This document shows positions 8,214-16,439 of a stretch of DNA of 64,000 nt, one piece after another; the first letter of the stretch is position 1; each line of letters begins with the position of its first letter. Origin of the DNA: Bog-473 sp963821755. Lineage in GTDB: Bacteria; Actinomycetota; Acidimicrobiia; Acidimicrobiales; RAAP-2. A model generated the notes under the pieces. The model did no database searches, was not told where the DNA came from, and worked only from the letters and a program-made list of their open reading frames with translations. Made by a program: the position numbers and the translations under genes. The stretch lies in NCBI GenBank assembly GCA_963821755.1, contig CAWGEX010000005.1, forward strand, positions 868,001 to 932,000. Reading direction: 5' to 3'.

Positions 8214-8555
8214 ATGGAGCAGCAGTTTCAGATTGAAGAGCGATCGGAGGGTGGCGCCACCATCGTGACGGTCTCGGGCGAGATCGACGTGGCAACCGCA
8301 CCGCAGCTGCAGGAAGCGCTCCACGCGCTGATCGCCCAGGGCCGGTCCTCTCTGGTGATCGACCTGCTGGCGGTGACCTTCCTCGATTCGACCGCGCTCG
8401 GAGTGCTGGTCGGGGCGCTCAAGCGTTGCCGGGAGCAGGGGGGCGACCTGCAGTTGGTGATGGCGGACGCCCGGATCATGAAGATCTTCGAGATCACCGG
8501 CCTCATCACGGTCTTCCCCATCGTCGACTCGCTGGCCGCCGTGGGCCATTCATGA
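8214..8555 (+). CDS. STAS-domain anti-sigma factor antagonist, RsbV/SpoIIAA-like
   Basis: This 113-residue single STAS domain binds and neutralises an RsbW-type anti-sigma kinase when unphosphorylated. Visible features are the beta strand VTVSGEIDVATAP (18-30) and the phosphorylation motif FLDSTALG, with the serine near residue 59. The ATG at 8214 follows a GGGGACC-like ribosome binding site; an in-frame GTG at 8163 would add an unconserved 17-residue leader. The stop overlaps the presumed ATG of the anti-sigma gene (ATGA, 8552-8555), indicating translational coupling. Its context between the phosphatase and the kinase defines a partner-switching module. Confidence 0.93.
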   Translation: MEQQFQIEERSEGGATIVTVSGEIDVATAPQLQEALHALIAQGRSSLVIDLLAVTFLDSTALGVLVGALKRCREQGGDLQLVMADARIMKIFEITGLITVFPIVDSLAAVGHS

Positions 8556-8594
8556 GCGACGCATCCGACGGGGTGGGCCTCGACACGCTGGGCG

Positions 8595-8993
8595 GTGGGC
8601 GACCGGGTCGAGCTCACGTTCCCCGCCCGCGGCGACCTGGTGGTGTTGGCCCGGTTGGTGTCATCGGCCATCTCGGCGCGTGCCGGCTTCGACATCGAGG
8701 AGTTGGAAGATCTCCGCTTGGCCGTGGGGGAGCTCTGCCTTCTGGCCCTGCAGGGGAGCGATGCGCATCACGGTGAGCTGCGGGTGGAGTTCACCTGTAC
8801 CGATGAGGCACTCGACATCTCCTGCACGCTCGTCAGCGCCGGTCCGGTCCCGGACGCCTGGAGTGGAGGAGCCGAGGCGCTGCAGCTGAGCGAGCAGATT
8901 CTGGGCGCCCTGGTGGACGAGTACGGTCGCGACGACCAGGACGGCATGGTGCGGGCGTGGCTGCGCAAGCGGCGGCGAGGTCGCCTGGCGTGA
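8595..8993 (+). CDS. RsbW-like anti-sigma factor (HATPase), likely starting at 8552 in a displaced frame
   Basis: The protein is a small GHKL kinase that would sequester the downstream sigma factor and phosphorylate the STAS antagonist. It begins VELTFPARGDLVVLARLVSSA, followed by LEDLRLAVGELC where RsbW proteins carry the N-box; the canonical Asn is not present, as in many actinobacterial relatives. The long frame opens only at GTG 8595. An ATG at 8552 overlapping the STAS stop reads MSDASDGVGLDTL in another frame and becomes continuous (DTLAVGDRVELTFPAR) if one G is removed from the GGG run near 8591. I therefore infer a one-base consensus error and a true start at 8552. Confidence 0.85.
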   Translation: MGDRVELTFPARGDLVVLARLVSSAISARAGFDIEELEDLRLAVGELCLLALQGSDAHHGELRVEFTCTDEALDISCTLVSAGPVPDAWSGGAEALQLSEQILGALVDEYGRDDQDGMVRAWLRKRRRGRLA

Positions 8994-9766
8994 CCGATTG
9001 CGGGGATGACACACCCGCACGCGAGACGGCACAGGGGGATGGCGGCGTGACGCCGGCCCCGGTGCTCTCTGAGGCGGCGCGGGCCGAGATGATCACCGAG
9101 AACCTCGGATTGGCCCACCAGCTGGCCCGGCGTTTCCTGCACCGGGGCGAGGAACTCGACGACCTGGTGCAGGTGGCCTCGGTGGCTCTCGTCAAGTCCG
9201 TCGATCGATTCGACCCCGCCCGCGGCGTGGATTTCGCGGCCTTCGCCACGCGCACGATCATCGGCGAGCTCAAGCGCCACTTTCGCGACAAGGGCTGGGC
9301 CGTCCGGGCCAGCCGCCGGGTCCAGGAGCTCTATCTCGAGCTTGGGCATGCCACGTCCACCATGGTGCAGGAACTCGGTCGAAGCCCGACGGTGGCCGAA
9401 CTGGCCGCGGCCATCGGCACCTCGGAAGAAGCGATCCTCGAGGCCATGGAGGCGGGGCAGGGGTACCGGGCGTCGTCCATCGATGCGCCGGACGAGCAGG
9501 ACATCCCGCTCTCGGCCCGCATGGGCGAGCACGACACCAACTTCGACGCGGTGGAGGAACGCGCCCTGCTGGGTCCGGCCATGTCCCGGTTGCCCCAACG
9601 GGAGCAGTCGATCTTGCGCATGCGCTTCGTCGACGGGCTCACCCAGTCGGAGATCGCCACCTCCATCGGGGTCAGCCAAATGCACGTCTCCCGCCTCCTC
9701 GCCACCAGCCTGACCGAGCTGCGGCGGGGCATGAGCAGATCGGATCAGCCCGACCCGACCAGCTAG
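8990..9766 (+). CDS. SigB/SigF-type (SigF, group 3) RNA polymerase sigma factor
   Basis: This 258-residue alternative sigma factor has region 2 (NLGLAHQLARRFLHRGEELDDLVQVASVALVKSVDRFDPARG), region 3 (RVQELYLELGH...LGRSPTVAELAAAIG) and region 4 with a helix-turn-helix (LPQREQSILRMRFVDGLTQSEIATSIGVSQMHVSRLL). The architecture and the RFLHRGEELDDLVQVA motif match the SigB/SigF stress and differentiation group. GTG 8990 is chosen because it overlaps the anti-sigma stop as GTGA, giving tight coupling; upstream in-frame ATG 8957 lies inside the anti-sigma gene. With the phosphatase, STAS protein and RsbW-like kinase, this forms a complete partner-switching circuit. Confidence 0.93.
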   Translation: MTDCGDDTPARETAQGDGGVTPAPVLSEAARAEMITENLGLAHQLARRFLHRGEELDDLVQVASVALVKSVDRFDPARGVDFAAFATRTIIGELKRHFRDKGWAVRASRRVQELYLELGHATSTMVQELGRSPTVAELAAAIGTSEEAILEAMEAGQGYRASSIDAPDEQDIPLSARMGEHDTNFDAVEERALLGPAMSRLPQREQSILRMRFVDGLTQSEIATSIGVSQMHVSRLLATSLTELRRGMSRSDQPDPTS

Positions 9767-9947
9767 ATCCGGGCGACGATTTCCTTCGCCTCAATGGCCG
9801 TGCGGCGTCGCACTCGACAGCCTCGTCGGTCATTTCTGCCGAGATCAGCGGTCCCCGGTGACAAAAGCGAGGCATTTGTGACGCCGATTGGCTATCGTGC
9901 GAACGACCGCCGCCCGAAAGCGACGATCACCTCCCGAAAGGATCGTC

Positions 9948-11591
9948 ATGACAGATCTGGCTGAAAAGGGTCAGGACCCCGTTGGGAAAGCCATTGGCGA
10001 CAAAGGCCTGAAGGGAGGGGCACTCGGCCTGATCTCCTCCACCGTGGTCGGAGTGGCCTCGACGGCGCCGGCGTACAGCCTCGCCGCCACCTTGGGATTC
10101 GTCGTGGTAGCGATCAACGGCTTGCAGGCGCCGATCGTCACCATCATCGCCTTCGTCCCCATGCTGTTCATCTCGTACGGGTACAAGGAATTGAACAACG
10201 CCGACCCCGACTGCGGGACGACCTTCACGTGGGGGGTCGCGGGCGTTCGGTCCGAAGACCGGTTGGCTGGGTGGCTGGGCCATCGTCGCCGCCGACGTGC
10301 TGGTCATGGCCAGCCTGGCCCAGGTGGCCGGGCAGTACGTGTTCCTGTTGTTCAACGCCAACGGCATCGGGTCCAACGCCAAGCAGCGGCTGGGTTCTGC
10401 TGGTCGGAATCCTCTGGATCGTCGTGATGACGGCGATCTGTTACGTCGGCATCGAGATCTCGGCCAACTTCCAGAAGGTCCTTGCTCGGCATCGAGCTGA
10501 CGATGCTGCTGGTGCTGTCGATCGTGGCCCTCGTCAAGGTGGGGAACGGCACCGCTCCGCTCGGGCACCTCACGTCCTGCGTTGTCGTGGTTCAACCCGT
10601 TCCTATCACTTCTGCCTCTGGCTTCATGGACGGCTTCACGCTGATGCTGTTCATCTACTGGGGCTGGGACACGACGGTCTCGGTCAACGAGGAGACCAGG
10701 ATTCGACACACGACGCCCGGCGGGCCGCCGTGCTCTCGACCCTCGTCCTCCTGGTGACCTACGTGCTCGTGGTCGCTGGCCACGCAGTCCTACGCCGGGA
10801 TCGGGACGCACGGGCATCGGGCTGCGGAATCCGAACAACCCGGCGACGTGCTCTCCGTCCTCGGGCAACTCGATCTTCGGCACCTCGGGCTTCGGGAACG
10901 TCCTCACCCACCTCCTGTTCCTCATGGTGCTCGAGCTCGGCGGCGGCGTCGACGCAGACGACGATCCTGCCGACGGCCCGCACCACGCTTGTCCATGGCC
11001 GTCTACAAGGCGATCCCTTCGCGCGTTCGCCAAGATCCACAAGCGGTACCTCACCCCCACCGTCTCGACGCTCGCGATGGGCGCCGTGTCGATCGTGCTC
11101 TACGTGGTCATGAACTACTCTTCGGCGGGCAACGCGTGATCGTCGACTCGGTGTCCGCGCTGGGGACGATGATCGCCTTCTACTACGGGCTGACCGGCTT
11201 CACCTGCGTCTGGTACTACCGAACGACCCTCGGGCGAGAGCGCCCGCAATCTCTGGTTCCGCGGCATCCTGCCCGCTGCTCGGTGGCCTGATCCTGCTGG
11301 GCTGCCCTCGGCTACAACCTCTGGCACTACTGGAACCCGGTGAACAGCTACACCACCTGGACAGATGCCGTTCTGCGCCGCATTGGCACATGGGTGGCGT
11401 CTTCGTCCTCGACGTCGGTGCGCTACTCATCGTCGGCTTGGTCCTCATGTTCGCCTACCGGGCGCGTCCGCCCGGCCTTCTTCCGGGGCGAGGTGCTCAA
11501 CCGCGACACCCCGACGCGGGTGCCCGAGGACATCGGGGTCCCGGTCGGCCTCTTCGGTATTGAACCCTTCGAACCCATCGACCGGGTGTAG
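9948..11591 (+). pseudogene. APC-family amino acid permease broken by more than ten indels
   Basis: The ATG at 9948 follows a GAAAGGATCGTC leader and opens a clear APC-superfamily permease (GLKGGALGLISSTVVGVASTAPAYSLA, the first membrane helix). Coherent frame changes then occur roughly every 50-200 bp. Pieces recognisable in successive frames include AFGPKTGWLGGWAIVAADVL, SGWVLLVGILWIVVMTAICY, GIELTMLLVLSIVALVKVG, FMDGFTLMLFIYWGWDTTVS, VIVDSVSALGTMIAFYYGLTG and a C-terminus ending FGIEPFEPIDRV at the TAG near 11591. The residues between breaks look normal and no frame contains an early in-frame stop from substitution. That pattern fits either a badly resolved consensus or a very recent loss of function. 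Neighbouring genes have at most one or two breaks, so the damage is local. Confidence 0.8.
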
Positions 11592-11750
11592 GTGTAGCGC
11601 TTCGGCTTCACCATCTCGGGCAATAGGCGAGCCGCTGACCGGGGCTAGAAGGGACGTCGGTTGGGCCACGGCGCTGAGGGCGCCGGTCACCGCGTCCACT
11701 AAACCAGGGGAGTGGCCGCGCCGGTGCGGCGGCAGAGTGGTGGAGGATCC

Positions 11751-12512
11751 ATGTCGGAGTCGTTGAGTGGAACCGTGGCCCTGGTGACCGGGGCCAGTAG
11801 TGGCATCGGCGAGGCCACGGCCGTGGCCCTGGCCGAAAGGGGCGCCACCGTCGCCCTGGTGGCTCGGCGGCGGGACAAGCTGGAAGCGCTGGCCGAGCGG
11901 ATCGGGGGTGGCGGGAAGGCACTGGTCATCGAGGCCGACGTGTCCGACCAGGCCCAGGCTCAGGCGGCGGTGGAGACCGCGGTGGGCGAGCTGGGCCGGC
12001 TCGACACGCTGGTGAACAACGCCGGGGTCATGTTGCTCGGCCCCATCGTCGGGGCGCCCCTCGAGGAGTGGCAGCGCATGGTCACCCTCAACGTGCTCGG
12101 ATTGCTCTACTGCACGCACGCCGCCCTGCCGCACCTGCTGGCGGCCGCCGAGGGTGACCCGCGCTCGGTGGCCGACGTGGTCAACGTCAGCTCGACGGCC
12201 GGCCGGGTGGCCCGCCTCAACAGCGGCGTCTACAACGCCACCAAGTTCGGCGTGGTCGCTTTCAGCGAGTCCCTGCGCCAGGAGGTGACGGCCCGGCACG
12301 TACGGGTGTCCATCATTGAGCCGGGGGCCACGGCGACCGAACTGGCCTCCCACAACCGGCCGGTGGTCCTGGAGGAGATGGCGAAGAACTTCGGCGGCAT
12401 CGAGCTCATGGCGTCCGAGGACATCGCCGACGCCATCGCGTACGTCGTGACCCGACCCCGCCACGTCGCCGTGAACGAGATGCTCATCCGGCCGACCGAG
12501 CAGGAGCGCTGA
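11751..12512 (+). CDS. short-chain dehydrogenase/reductase (classical SDR)
   Basis: This 253-residue NAD(P)-dependent oxidoreductase has a complete active site. The cofactor motif TGASSGIG lies at residues 14-21, NNAG near 90, the catalytic Ser in NVSSTAGR near 147, and Tyr161/Lys165 in YNATK. The C-terminus (ARHVAVNEMLIRPTEQ) resembles the NADP-dependent oxidoreductases that act on small hydroxy acids and aldehydes (YdfG/serine dehydrogenase-like). GGAGG directly precedes the ATG at 11751. The 160-bp gap upstream contains nothing recognised besides the tail of the broken permease. The substrate is unknown. Confidence 0.92.
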   Translation: MSESLSGTVALVTGASSGIGEATAVALAERGATVALVARRRDKLEALAERIGGGGKALVIEADVSDQAQAQAAVETAVGELGRLDTLVNNAGVMLLGPIVGAPLEEWQRMVTLNVLGLLYCTHAALPHLLAAAEGDPRSVADVVNVSSTAGRVARLNSGVYNATKFGVVAFSESLRQEVTARHVRVSIIEPGATATELASHNRPVVLEEMAKNFGGIELMASEDIADAIAYVVTRPRHVAVNEMLIRPTEQER

Positions 12513-12610
12513 ATTATCAGACGAGTGTCGGTGGTGGGATGTTCGGGGTCGGGCCGACGCGCGCTGGGCGTCTGCGCCTCGCCGGCTCGGGCAAGGGGCG
12601 AGGTGAGGTA

Positions 12611-13388
12611 GTGGACCTCGAACTCGCAGGCACGGTCACCGTGATCACCGGTGGAACCGACGGGCTCGGGCTGGCCCTGGCCCAGCACCTGGTGGCCGAA
12701 GGTGGAGCGGTGGCCATCTGCGGACGCGACGCGGCCCGCCTGGCCGCGGCGGCCGAAGGTCTGGAGTCGGCGAGGCGGCGATGTGCTGGCCCAGCAGGCC
12801 GACGTCGAGCAGGCGTCGGAGATCCAGGGGTTCGTCGACGCCGTCGCGGCCCGGTGGGGCCGGATCGACGGGGTCGTGCACAACGCCGGCCGATCCGCCG
12901 CCGGGAAGCTCGAGGAGACCGATGACGCCCTGTGGGAAGGCGACCTGCAGCTGAAGCTGATGGGGGCGGTACGTCTGACCCGGATGGCCCTGCCGCATCT
13001 GCGCCGGCGTGGCGGGTCGGCCGTGTTCACCCTGGCCATGGCGGCCAAGGCACCGGGCGCCGGGAGCGCCCCGAGCTCGGTCAGCCGGGCGGCCGGCATG
13101 GCACTGATGAAGGCGCTGTCCAAGGAACTGGCCCCGGACGGGATCCGGGTCAACGCCATCTTGATCGGGCTCATCGAGAGCGGCCAGTGGGTCAGGGGGG
13201 CCGCGGCGGCCGGAGTGGCCCTGCCCGAGTACTACGCACGTCTGGCGGCGGGGGCGGGCATCCCGCTGGGCCGGGTCGGGCGCAGCGCGGAGTTTGCCGA
13301 CCTGGCCAGCTTCCTCCTCTCGGCCCGGTCCTCCTACCTGACCGGCACCGCCATCAACCTCGACGGCGGGCTGTCGCCCGTCGTGTAG
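12611..13388 (+). CDS. SDR-family protein lacking the catalytic Tyr-Lys pair, with one frame break
   Basis: GTG 12611 (after GAGGTGAGGTA) starts a Rossmann SDR: VITGGTDGLGLALAQHL (cofactor motif), then CGRDAARLAAAAEGLESA. Near 12774 the homologous continuation GGDVLAQQADVEQ jumps one frame; one extra base in GCGAGGCGGCG accounts for it. The remainder is normal: VHNAGRSA, the alpha-5/6 region and a C-terminus LTGTAINLDGGLSPVV. The usual YxxxK is replaced: where Y and K are expected the sequence reads SSVSRAAGMALMKALSKELAPDGIRVN. That points to a non-catalytic or mechanistically altered SDR subgroup. It follows the intact SDR at 11751. Confidence 0.82.
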
Positions 13389-13423
13389 TCGCCAGTTCCG
13401 TCGTAGTCCGTCGTTTCGCCGTC
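13378..13423 (+). repeat. imperfect CCGTCGT(AGT) repeats across the SDR stop codon
   Basis: CCGTCGT occurs at 13378, 13398 and 13408, and CCGTC again at 13419, with the SDR stop TAG (13386-13388) inside the first copy and another TAG in the second. Units are 10-20 bp apart, so this is an eroded tandem array rather than a perfect one. Confidence 0.55.
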
Positions 13424-13667
13424 AGTTGTAGCCCTCCATGGCGGTGGCGTCACCCTGGCCCGACGCCGACAGCGAGATGGCATAGCCGTCGATCCGGTCC
13501 AGTCGGGTCACCGCGTCGACGTGGGCCCGACCGTCACCACCCCATTTCTTCTGGGCCGCTTTGCGGGCCGACGTGGTGTCCTCGGCCACCACGAAGACCA
13601 CCTCGTGGTCCTCGCCCATGCGGTTGGCGGCCAGCTCGCCCCCGAGAAACGCGGCGTAGAGATGCAT
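13422..13667 (-). CDS. DUF1543 domain protein
   Basis: This 81-residue protein matches the DUF1543 pattern: MHLYAAFLGGELAANRMGEDHEVVFVVAED at the start and HVDAVTRLDRIDGYAISL towards the end. The family is of unknown function; the HxD...LDxIDGY motif is the most conserved part. It ends in the repeat-rich spacer after the SDR and starts 29 bp from the divergent epimerase gene, so both share one short promoter region. No membrane segment or signal peptide is present. Confidence 0.85.
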   Translation of the reverse strand: MHLYAAFLGGELAANRMGEDHEVVFVVAEDTTSARKAAQKKWGGDGRAHVDAVTRLDRIDGYAISLSASGQGDATAMEGYN

Positions 13668-13696
13668 CAGCGGAGCGTAGCGACTACGAAAGAGGG

Positions 13697-14617
13697 ATGA
13701 GCAACGACACGCTGACTGGAAGCACCATCGTCATCACCGGGGTCACCGGCCAGGTGGCGCGCCCACTGGCCGTGGCCCTGGCCCGGGACAACGAGGTCTT
13801 CGGGGCCGCCCGGTTCACCGACCAGGCGGCCCGGGACGAACTGGAGAGGGCCGGGGTGCACTGCGTCCCCATCGACCTGCTGGCCGGTGACGTCTCGGGA
13901 CTGCCGGCCGACGCCGACTACGTCCTGAACTTTGCCGTGGCCAAGACCAACGATTGGGAGACCGATCTGGCCGCCAACAGCGGTGGATTGGCCTACCTGA
14001 TGGAGCACCACCGCAACGCCACCGCCTTCCTCCATTGCTCGACCACCGGGGTGTACAAGCCCGAGGGTCACCGCAAGTTCGCCGAAGACGGCCCGCTGGG
14101 TGACAACCACGGCGTGTGGCCGTTCCTGCGCACCTACAGCATCTGCAAGATCGCCGCCGAGGGGACGGCCCGCTGGGGGGCGCAGCGCCACGGGTTACCG
14201 ACCACCATTGCCCGACTGTCGGTTCCCTACGGGGACGGGGGTGGCTGGCCGGCCATCCATCTGCACATGATGCTGTCGGGCCATCCGGTCCCGGTGCATG
14301 TCGACGCGCCCAGCGTCTACCACCCACTCCATGCGGACGACATCTTCGCCATGGTGCCCCGATTGCTGCGGGCCGCATCGGTGCCGGCCACCACGGTCAA
14401 TTGGGGCGGCAGCGAGGGGGTCAGCATCGAGGAGTGGTGCACCTTCCTGGCCGGGCTCACCGGGTGTGAGGCCACGTTCGCGCCGACCGAATCGACCATC
14501 GACAGCGTGGAGATCGACACGACGAGGATGCACGAGCTGATCGGGCCGACGACGGTGCCCTGGCGCGAGGGCATGGAGCGGATGGCTCGGGCGTTGCATC
14601 CCGACAAGGTGCGGTGA
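13697..14617 (+). CDS. NAD(P)-dependent epimerase/dehydratase (extended SDR)
   Basis: This 306-residue protein has the GVTGQVARPLA nucleotide-binding loop (residues ~13-23), an atypical catalytic pair in YSICK (near residues 150-154) and a HADD motif followed by a substrate-binding C-terminal domain. It resembles NAD-dependent epimerase/dehydratase-family proteins of actinobacteria, with the closing segment (TTRMHELIGPTTVPWREGMERM) typical of the group. The ATG at 13697 has AGAGGG seven bases upstream. Its stop overlaps the GTG of the GNAT gene by GTGA, so the two are co-translated. The substrate cannot be assigned. Confidence 0.9.
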   Translation: MSNDTLTGSTIVITGVTGQVARPLAVALARDNEVFGAARFTDQAARDELERAGVHCVPIDLLAGDVSGLPADADYVLNFAVAKTNDWETDLAANSGGLAYLMEHHRNATAFLHCSTTGVYKPEGHRKFAEDGPLGDNHGVWPFLRTYSICKIAAEGTARWGAQRHGLPTTIARLSVPYGDGGGWPAIHLHMMLSGHPVPVHVDAPSVYHPLHADDIFAMVPRLLRAASVPATTVNWGGSEGVSIEEWCTFLAGLTGCEATFAPTESTIDSVEIDTTRMHELIGPTTVPWREGMERMARALHPDKVR

Positions 14618-15078
14618 CCCGGACACGCTTTGTCGCGACAGACCCCGAGGAGGCGCCGGCCTCGGAGTTGCTGGCCGAGATGTCCGATGAGTTGAACGTG
14701 CTCTACTGGACGACCAGCCGCCTGACCCGGCCGGCGCTCTCCCCGGCCGAGCTGCGGGCGCCGGGCGGCGCCTATCTGGTCGGGTGGCGGGACGACCTGG
14801 CGGTGACCGGCGGGGGTGTGCGCGAGCTCGGCTCCGGGGTGGCGGAAATCAAGCGCATGTACGTGCGACCGCCCGCCCGGTCGCAAGGCGTGGCGGCCGA
14901 GCTCCTGGCGGCGCTGGAGTCCACGGCTCGCTCGCTCGGCTATCGGGCCGTTCGCCTCGACACCGGGCCCAAGCAGTCGCACGCGCTGAGCCTGTACCGT
15001 CGAGCCGGGTACGTCGACATCGAGCCCTACAACGACAACCCGTTCGCCTGTTTCTGGGGTGAGAAGCTCCTGGTCTGA
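14614..15078 (+). CDS. GNAT-family N-acetyltransferase
   Basis: This 154-residue acetyl-CoA-dependent acetyltransferase has the GNAT core: beta-4 strand AEIKRMYVRPPARSQGVAAELLAALE carrying the R/QxxGxA-type pyrophosphate loop (RSQGVA), and the motif B region AVRLDTGPKQSHALSLYRRAGYVDIEPYN. The GTG start at 14614 overlaps the epimerase stop. The small size and the LYRRAGY element suggest a general small-molecule or antibiotic-type acetylase; the acceptor is unknown. Confidence 0.92.
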   Translation: MTRTRFVATDPEEAPASELLAEMSDELNVLYWTTSRLTRPALSPAELRAPGGAYLVGWRDDLAVTGGGVRELGSGVAEIKRMYVRPPARSQGVAAELLAALESTARSLGYRAVRLDTGPKQSHALSLYRRAGYVDIEPYNDNPFACFWGEKLLV

Positions 15079-15191
15079 GTGACCGGCCGCCCCGATGGGA
15101 CCGCGCCGCGCCGCGCGCCGGCCGCGCTCCGGGCCGCGAACCGGGCCGCGAAGAGGCGACCCCGGAAGGGCGCATGGCATGCTGGTGCGCC

Positions 15192-16268
15192 ATGGACGCC
15201 GAACCGACCACCCTGCTGGACGACCTCGTGGCCCAGGCTCTGGACCGCCGGCCCCCGACCAGGGCGCAGGCACTGGGCGTGCTCACGAGCAGCGACGACG
15301 ATCTGCTCTCCGTTGTGGCGGCCGGGAGTCGGGTGCGCCGCCACTTCTTCGGCAACCGGGTCAAGCTCAATCTCATCGTCAACATGAAGAGCGGCCTGTG
15401 CCCGGAGGATTGCTCCTATTGCTCGCAGCGGCGAGGTTCCGAAGCCGACGTCCTCAAGTACAACTGGGTCGACCCGATCGAGGCAGCCGAGACGGCCGAC
15501 CGGGCGGTGGCCGGTGGGGCCAAGCGGGTCTGCCTGGTGGCCAGCGGCCGTGGTCCGACCGACCGCGACATCCGGCGGGTGGCCGAGACCGTCCGCGTGA
15601 TCAAGGAGCGCCACCCCGACGTCGAGGTGTGCACCAGTCTCGGTCTCCTGACCAAGGAACGGGCCGAGCGTCTCTTGGACGCCGGGGTGTACGCCTACAA
15701 CCACAATCTCAATACGAGCGAGGCGACCTACGCCGATATCTGCTCCACCCACACCTTCGCCGACCGGGTCGACACGGTCGGCGTGGCGCACGAGGCTGGC
15801 CTGTCCCCGTGCTCGGGCGCCATCTTCGGCATGGGGGAGCACGACGAGGACATCGTCGACCTGGCGTTCGACCTGCGGAAGCTCGACCCCGATTCGGTGC
15901 CGGTCAATTTCCTGATTCCCTTTGCGGGCACGCCGCTGGCCGAGCAGTGGCAGCTGACGCCTCAGCGCTGTCTGCGCATCCTGGCACTGTTCAGGTTCTT
16001 CTTCCCCGATGTCGAGGTCCGCATCGCCGGTGGTCGCGAGCTCCACCTGCGAAGTCTGCAGACCCTGGGCCTGCACCTGGCCAACTCCATCTTCCTGGGC
16101 GACTACCTGACCAGCGAGGGACAGGCCGGCTCGGCCGACCTGCAGATGATCGCCGATGCCGGTTTTGTGGTGGAAGGCCAAGAGGAGATCACCTTGCCCG
16201 CCGCCCGCCGCGATCTGGTGTCGTTGCGCCGGCGCGGTCCGGGTACCGAAATTCCGGCCAACGCCTAA
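15192..16268 (+). CDS. bioB: biotin synthase (radical SAM)
   Basis: BioB inserts sulfur into dethiobiotin in the last step of biotin synthesis, using a radical-SAM 4Fe-4S cluster and an auxiliary 2Fe-2S cluster. The 358-residue protein has the SAM-cluster motif CPEDCSYC with cysteines at residues 70, 74 and 77. Further BioB landmarks are AYNHNLNTSE, SGAIFGMGE and the C-terminal IAGGRE and LTSEGQ motifs. The ATG at 15192 is chosen because MDAEPTTLLDDL starts the conserved region; an upstream ATG at 15174 is possible. No bioA, bioD or bioF gene is nearby, so the rest of the pathway must lie elsewhere or dethiobiotin is acquired. Confidence 0.96.
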   Translation: MDAEPTTLLDDLVAQALDRRPPTRAQALGVLTSSDDDLLSVVAAGSRVRRHFFGNRVKLNLIVNMKSGLCPEDCSYCSQRRGSEADVLKYNWVDPIEAAETADRAVAGGAKRVCLVASGRGPTDRDIRRVAETVRVIKERHPDVEVCTSLGLLTKERAERLLDAGVYAYNHNLNTSEATYADICSTHTFADRVDTVGVAHEAGLSPCSGAIFGMGEHDEDIVDLAFDLRKLDPDSVPVNFLIPFAGTPLAEQWQLTPQRCLRILALFRFFFPDVEVRIAGGRELHLRSLQTLGLHLANSIFLGDYLTSEGQAGSADLQMIADAGFVVEGQEEITLPAARRDLVSLRRRGPGTEIPANA

Positions 16269-16404
16269 CGCAGCGAGGAACCGCCGGGGGCGAGGGCGGG
16301 GAGGCCTCGGGTGGACCGGGGTTGACCGAATGGACCGGGTCGACCGCCAACGACCATGTTCCCCAGGTGTCCTCCCCAAAATGGCCGAGGACGCCGTCAG
16401 TAGA

Positions 16405-16420
16405 CTGACACCGATGTCAG
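16405..16420 (+). promoter_or_regulatory. 16-bp palindromic operator before the GH4 gene
   Basis: CTGACACCGATGTCAG is an inverted repeat with arms CTGAC/GTCAG around six bases. It abuts a TAGACT hexamer (16401-16406) that fits a TANNNT -10 element, so a bound repressor would cover the start of transcription. The same arm and spacing recur at 22304-22319 before the MFS-LivF gene. The 171-bp gap that contains it otherwise shows only a C/G-rich stretch. Confidence 0.6.
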
Positions 16421-16439
16421 AGAACGGAAGGGGTGCTGC

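Noticed and set aside
12932..13696. A long upstream extension of the epimerase frame
   Set aside because: It overlaps the SDR and the DUF1543 gene in another frame, is Arg/Gly/Pro-rich without homology, and the ATG at 13697 has a good ribosome binding site.
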